From Mageeibacillus sp. UBA3708 (GTDB lineage Bacteria; Bacillota; Clostridia; Saccharofermentanales; Saccharofermentanaceae): a stretch of DNA of 8,189 bases. The DNA lies in the NCBI GenBank assembly GCA_002371375.1, contig DFIB01000182.1, positions 1 through 8,189 of the forward strand, written 5' to 3'. The notes under the pieces were generated by a model. That model saw only the letters and a list, made by a program, of their open reading frames with translations. It was not told the DNA's origin and ran no database searches. Below are positions 5,931-8,189 of this stretch, one piece after another. Each line of letters begins with the position of its first letter. The stretch's first letter is position 1. Position numbers and translations under genes: made by a program.

Positions 5931-7448
5931 ATGGCGATTCCTATTACAATAGAAAAATTGTTAACAGATAATATAGTTGAATGGGCGAGGATAGAGTTTA
6001 AAGAAGGCTGGAATCCTGATACAACATTGAAGACCATAAGTGCATTTGCTAACGATATAGACAATTGGGGTGGTGGCTATATTGTTATAGGGGCAAAGGA
6101 GAAAGACGGGAAAGTTGTCAGGCCTGTTAAGGGAATATCCGCGGAATCAGCGGATAAAATACAAAAGGAAATTCTTAGATATTGTAAGTATCTGAGGCCT
6201 GTTTACATTCCACAAACTGAGCCTGTCTGGTTTGATGGAAAGATGCTTCTCTTGATATGGTGTCCTGGTGGATACGACAGACCATATGCATGTCCCAAGT
6301 CTCCTGATGCAAAGAACAGTGAAAAGATATACTATATCCGCAAGTTATCCAGCACTATAGAAGCTACTGACTTAGATGTAAAGGAATTAATGTCGTTAAC
6401 ACATAATGTTCCGTTTGACGACAGGATCAATCCCAAAGCGGAAATGAAGGATCTTAAGTATCCTATCATCAAGAATTACCTGCAGAGTGTAAATAGCAGT
6501 TTGATTATCGACATTGATAACTTGGATACAGTGCAAATTGCAAAGGATCTAAGAATCGCAGATGGACCAACGGAATACTATAAACCGCTGAATGTTGGTC
6601 TGTTGTTCTTTAATGATCACCCGGAAACGTTTTTTCCATATAGTCAGATTGAGGTTGTCAATATCCCTGATCCAACAGGTCAGGGAATGGAGGAGCGAGT
6701 TTTCGCAGGCCCAATTGATGACCAGTTACGAAATGCCCTTAACTATATTAAGAATAATATAATTGCCGAGAGAGTCTTTAAAGTTCCTGGACAAGCAGAA
6801 GCTGTAAGGGTAAAAAACTATAGCTATGAGGCAATAGAAGAATTCTTATCGAATGCTATTTATCATAAGTCTTATCAGCTTCATGAACCGATTACAGTTA
6901 GAATCGAATCTGACAAAATAGAGATAACCAGCACTCCTGGTCCTGATCGATCAATATCCGATGATGATATAAAGAATTATCAGATGAGGACGAGGAGATA
7001 CAGAAATAGAAGGATAGGCGATTTCCTTAAAGAATTGCACCTTGTTGAGGGAAGAAACACCGGCATCCCAACCGCAATAAGGGCAATAAAAGAGAATGGT
7101 TCTCCGCTGCCATTACTTCTTACAGATGAAGACCGCTCATATTTTTCTGTTATCATTCCAATACATGAAGCCTTCTTGAATGATAATAATATTAAAAACA
7201 TTTCTGCTTCAGATATTGACAAAGCGTCACCTAAGCGTAGAACTAAAGAACAGATAAAGGCCTTAATACTGGATGCGTTGTCAGTTGAAAGCATATCGGC
7301 CAACGAGTTGAATAATAAGCTTGGGTATTCCGGAAACGCCTCTAAAACCTTTAGGAGTTGCATAGATGAATTGATCGCTGAGGGGAAAATACGGTATGCG
7401 GCGGAGAGTAAGCAAGATTCAAAGAATGTGTTGATACTAAATCAGTAA
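5931..7448 (+). CDS. AlbA_2 - GHKL ATPase - winged-helix protein (RecG C-terminal-like / 'ATP-binding protein', 505 aa)
   Basis: ATG 5931 is 7 nt after SD CAGGAG (5918-5923). Residues ~15-155 are an AlbA_2 domain: E17-x4-E22-FK, SAFANDIDNWGGGYIVIGAKEKDG (37-60) and IYYIRKLSSTIEA (133-145). Residues ~295-412 resemble the HATPase_c_4 domain found behind AlbA_2: an N-box-like E304-FLS-N308-AIYHKSY, then the RNRRIGDFLKELHLVEG and NTGIPTAIRAIKENGSP blocks. The canonical DxGxG loop is not obvious. Residues ~437-502 form a winged-helix-like tail (KEQIKALILDAL followed by ANELNNKLGYS). Such proteins are often annotated as putative regulators or RecG-like helicases, but there is no helicase motor here. 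It has its own promoter with an iterated operator, which suggests autoregulation. The role is probably nucleotide-dependent transcription control or part of a defence module; the exact function is unknown. Confidence 0.85.
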   Translation: MAIPITIEKLLTDNIVEWARIEFKEGWNPDTTLKTISAFANDIDNWGGGYIVIGAKEKDGKVVRPVKGISAESADKIQKEILRYCKYLRPVYIPQTEPVWFDGKMLLLIWCPGGYDRPYACPKSPDAKNSEKIYYIRKLSSTIEATDLDVKELMSLTHNVPFDDRINPKAEMKDLKYPIIKNYLQSVNSSLIIDIDNLDTVQIAKDLRIADGPTEYYKPLNVGLLFFNDHPETFFPYSQIEVVNIPDPTGQGMEERVFAGPIDDQLRNALNYIKNNIIAERVFKVPGQAEAVRVKNYSYEAIEEFLSNAIYHKSYQLHEPITVRIESDKIEITSTPGPDRSISDDDIKNYQMRTRRYRNRRIGDFLKELHLVEGRNTGIPTAIRAIKENGSPLPLLLTDEDRSYFSVIIPIHEAFLNDNNIKNISASDIDKASPKRRTKEQIKALILDALSVESISANELNNKLGYSGNASKTFRSCIDELIAEGKIRYAAESKQDSKNVLILNQ

Positions 7449-7495
7449 AAATCAAATTATACAGAATTATGCTCTTCGCGAAGGAGTTGATTTAG

Positions 7496-7573
7496 ATGAC
7501 AAAAGAACAGCATTATAATTCAGAAATCAATCATATAGTATGGAAAAGGGTGTTTTTTGGATTGAATCAATGA
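7496..7573 (+). CDS. Possible small peptide ORF (25 aa) with strong SD
   Basis: ATG 7496 has a good SD (AAGGAG, 7481-7486) and encodes a 25-residue peptide beginning MTKEQHYNSEINHIVWKRVF. Its TGA overlaps another ATG (ATGA at 7570-7573), an arrangement typical of translational coupling. The second frame is open from just after 7518 with an internal ATG at 7540, and runs to TGA 7656, inside the start of the next gene, with protein-like sequence (GVFWIESMNATEVLRLRKEK). The two frames may be a leader peptide and its partner, or the remains of one small gene broken by a frameshift. Not recognised; the SD is the main evidence. Confidence 0.35.
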   Translation: MTKEQHYNSEINHIVWKRVFFGLNQ

Positions 7574-7612
7574 ATGCAACGGAAGTCTTAAGACTGAGAA
7601 AGGAAAAGCTGT

Positions 7613-8104
7613 ATGAGAATTGTTCGAGTCAAAATAAAAAACTACAGAAATCTTGAGCACATAGATATTGAGTTAGACAGCATAGTAGTTCTTATAGGTG
7701 AAAATAACAGTGGAAAGTCCAATTTCCTTCGAGCACTTTCTATTCCACTTACATCAGATGATTCTGGAAATACTAAACGCCTATCTTGGTATGATATCAA
7801 CAAGAAAGCCAAGAATCAGTATTATGATTTCCTAGCGAATAATCGAGACTCTATTATCAACGGATCGATATCTATAGAAAAGTTCATGAGTTATGTGCCT
7901 ACTGTAAGTATTCAGATTTACCTCAAACCTGAAGATAACGAGCATTATAATGTGAACGATATACTAGTTAAGGATGACGAATGGTATGGTGGGATTACAT
8001 ACCACTTTTGTAGTATGACGGGCATGTCCCGAACCTCGGGTGAAAGTCCCGAGGGGCGTAGTTGCCGACGAACCTTAAAGCGACTTGCAAGGTTTGTACC
8101 GTGA
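7613..8104 (+). CDS. OLD/RecF-like AAA ATPase, 5' exon; frame broken by an intron from about 8013
   Basis: ATG 7613 follows SD AAAGGA (7599-7604). The first ~133 residues are the N-terminal part of an SMC/RecF/OLD-type ATPase: MRIVRVKIKNYRNLEHIDIE (the typical first strand and 'KNYRN' loop), then Walker A GENNSGKS (29-36) and FLRALSIPL. The stretch SIEKFMSYVPTVSIQIYLKPED resembles the OLD-like nuclease/AAA_15 group, which includes the GajA-type proteins of Gabija defence. Full-length members run to several hundred residues with Walker B and often a Toprim nuclease domain, none of which is in the window. From Ser134 (codon at 8012) the open frame reads into structured intron sequence, so residues 134-163 are not native protein. 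If the sense-orientation intron splices, the gene may still be functional. Confidence 0.78.
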   Translation: MRIVRVKIKNYRNLEHIDIELDSIVVLIGENNSGKSNFLRALSIPLTSDDSGNTKRLSWYDINKKAKNQYYDFLANNRDSIINGSISIEKFMSYVPTVSIQIYLKPEDNEHYNVNDILVKDDEWYGGITYHFCSMTGMSRTSGESPEGRSCRRTLKRLARFVP

Positions 8105-8189
8105 GGTACAGGCGAGAAGAAGCAATAGCGAAACCGTGGCTCGACGGACAGAAATCTGATATTAAGGCGTATTGAGCGGATGAGATGGC
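8013..8189 (+). mobile_element. Group II intron, 5' part of domain I (right end outside window)
   Basis: From about 8013 (GTATG; the bacterial consensus is GTGYG, so the exact boundary is uncertain) the sequence becomes densely structured and non-coding in style. Perfect hairpins include CGGG/CCCG (8019-8022/8028-8031), CCTCGGG/CCCGAGG (8034-8040/8048-8054, with TGAAAGT loop), AACCTT/AAGGTT (8071-8076/8089-8094), GTACC/GGTAC closed by a GTGA (GNRA-type) tetraloop (8096-8109), and CCGT/ACGG (8134-8137/8144-8147). The phrases GGTGAAAGTCCC, GACGAACCTTAAAGCGAC and GGACAGAAATCTGATATTAAGGC are in the style of domain I of bacterial group II introns as I recall them. The element interrupts the ATPase gene in the sense orientation. 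The maturase ORF and domains II-VI would lie beyond the window. Confidence 0.75.

Noticed and set aside
6980..7363. 127-codon open frame on the - strand
   Set aside because: It lies wholly inside the GHKL/winged-helix coding region, whose + strand protein has recognisable domains; no SD or family-like sequence.
8012..8104. C-terminal 30 residues of the ATPase ORF as genuine protein
   Set aside because: The DNA here is made of stem-loops typical of a group II intron and the encoded Arg/Ser/Gly-rich tail does not continue an ATPase fold.

Overview
The window looks like chromosomal DNA of a gut- or rumen-type Clostridia member (Bacillota; Lachnospiraceae/Oscillospiraceae-like). The grounds are strong AGGAGG-type ribosome binding sites, moderate-to-low GC, Agr-type peptide signalling, secreted lipoproteins with classical lipoboxes, and a bacterial group II intron. 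This placement is inference; no rRNA or other taxonomic marker is present. All genes lie on the + strand.

Region 1 (1-3987) is a cell-surface and signalling block. It opens with the C-terminal part of an AgrB-like peptide-processing membrane protease (cut by the window edge). This overlaps a 41-residue AgrD-like propeptide that has no cysteine and carries a serine where the thiolactone cysteine normally sits. A stable hairpin follows, whose loop can pair with downstream RNA (possible pseudoknot). Next come a small secreted protein of unknown function (481-912), a long perfect hairpin at its stop codon, and a tightly spaced pair of lipoproteins. The first lipoprotein is of unknown function. 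The second is 720 residues long, with an N-terminal sensor-like region fused to a C-terminal solute-binding-protein-like domain and no transporter genes beside it. A plausible but unproven reading is that these are effectors near a quorum-sensing cassette whose kinase and regulator would lie outside the window.

Region 2 (3988-4278) is a 291-bp gene-free spacer ending in an extended -10 promoter.

Region 3 (4279-8189) is more AT-rich and looks accessory. It holds a small helical protein of unknown function and two adjacent, different AlbA_2 (Schlafen-type, PF04326) proteins. The second of these also carries a GHKL-type ATPase domain and a C-terminal winged helix, and has its own consensus-like promoter with a striking operator: an inverted repeat around the -10 box plus three direct repeats at exact 12-bp spacing. 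After a short spacer with small overlapping ORFs comes an OLD/RecF-like AAA ATPase with an intact Walker A motif. Its reading frame is broken at about 8013 by what appears to be the 5' end of a group II intron in the sense orientation, which runs off the window. The set of Schlafen-like, GHKL/wHTH and OLD-like ATPase genes is typical of accessory or defence-type gene neighbourhoods, but no single known system is completed here.
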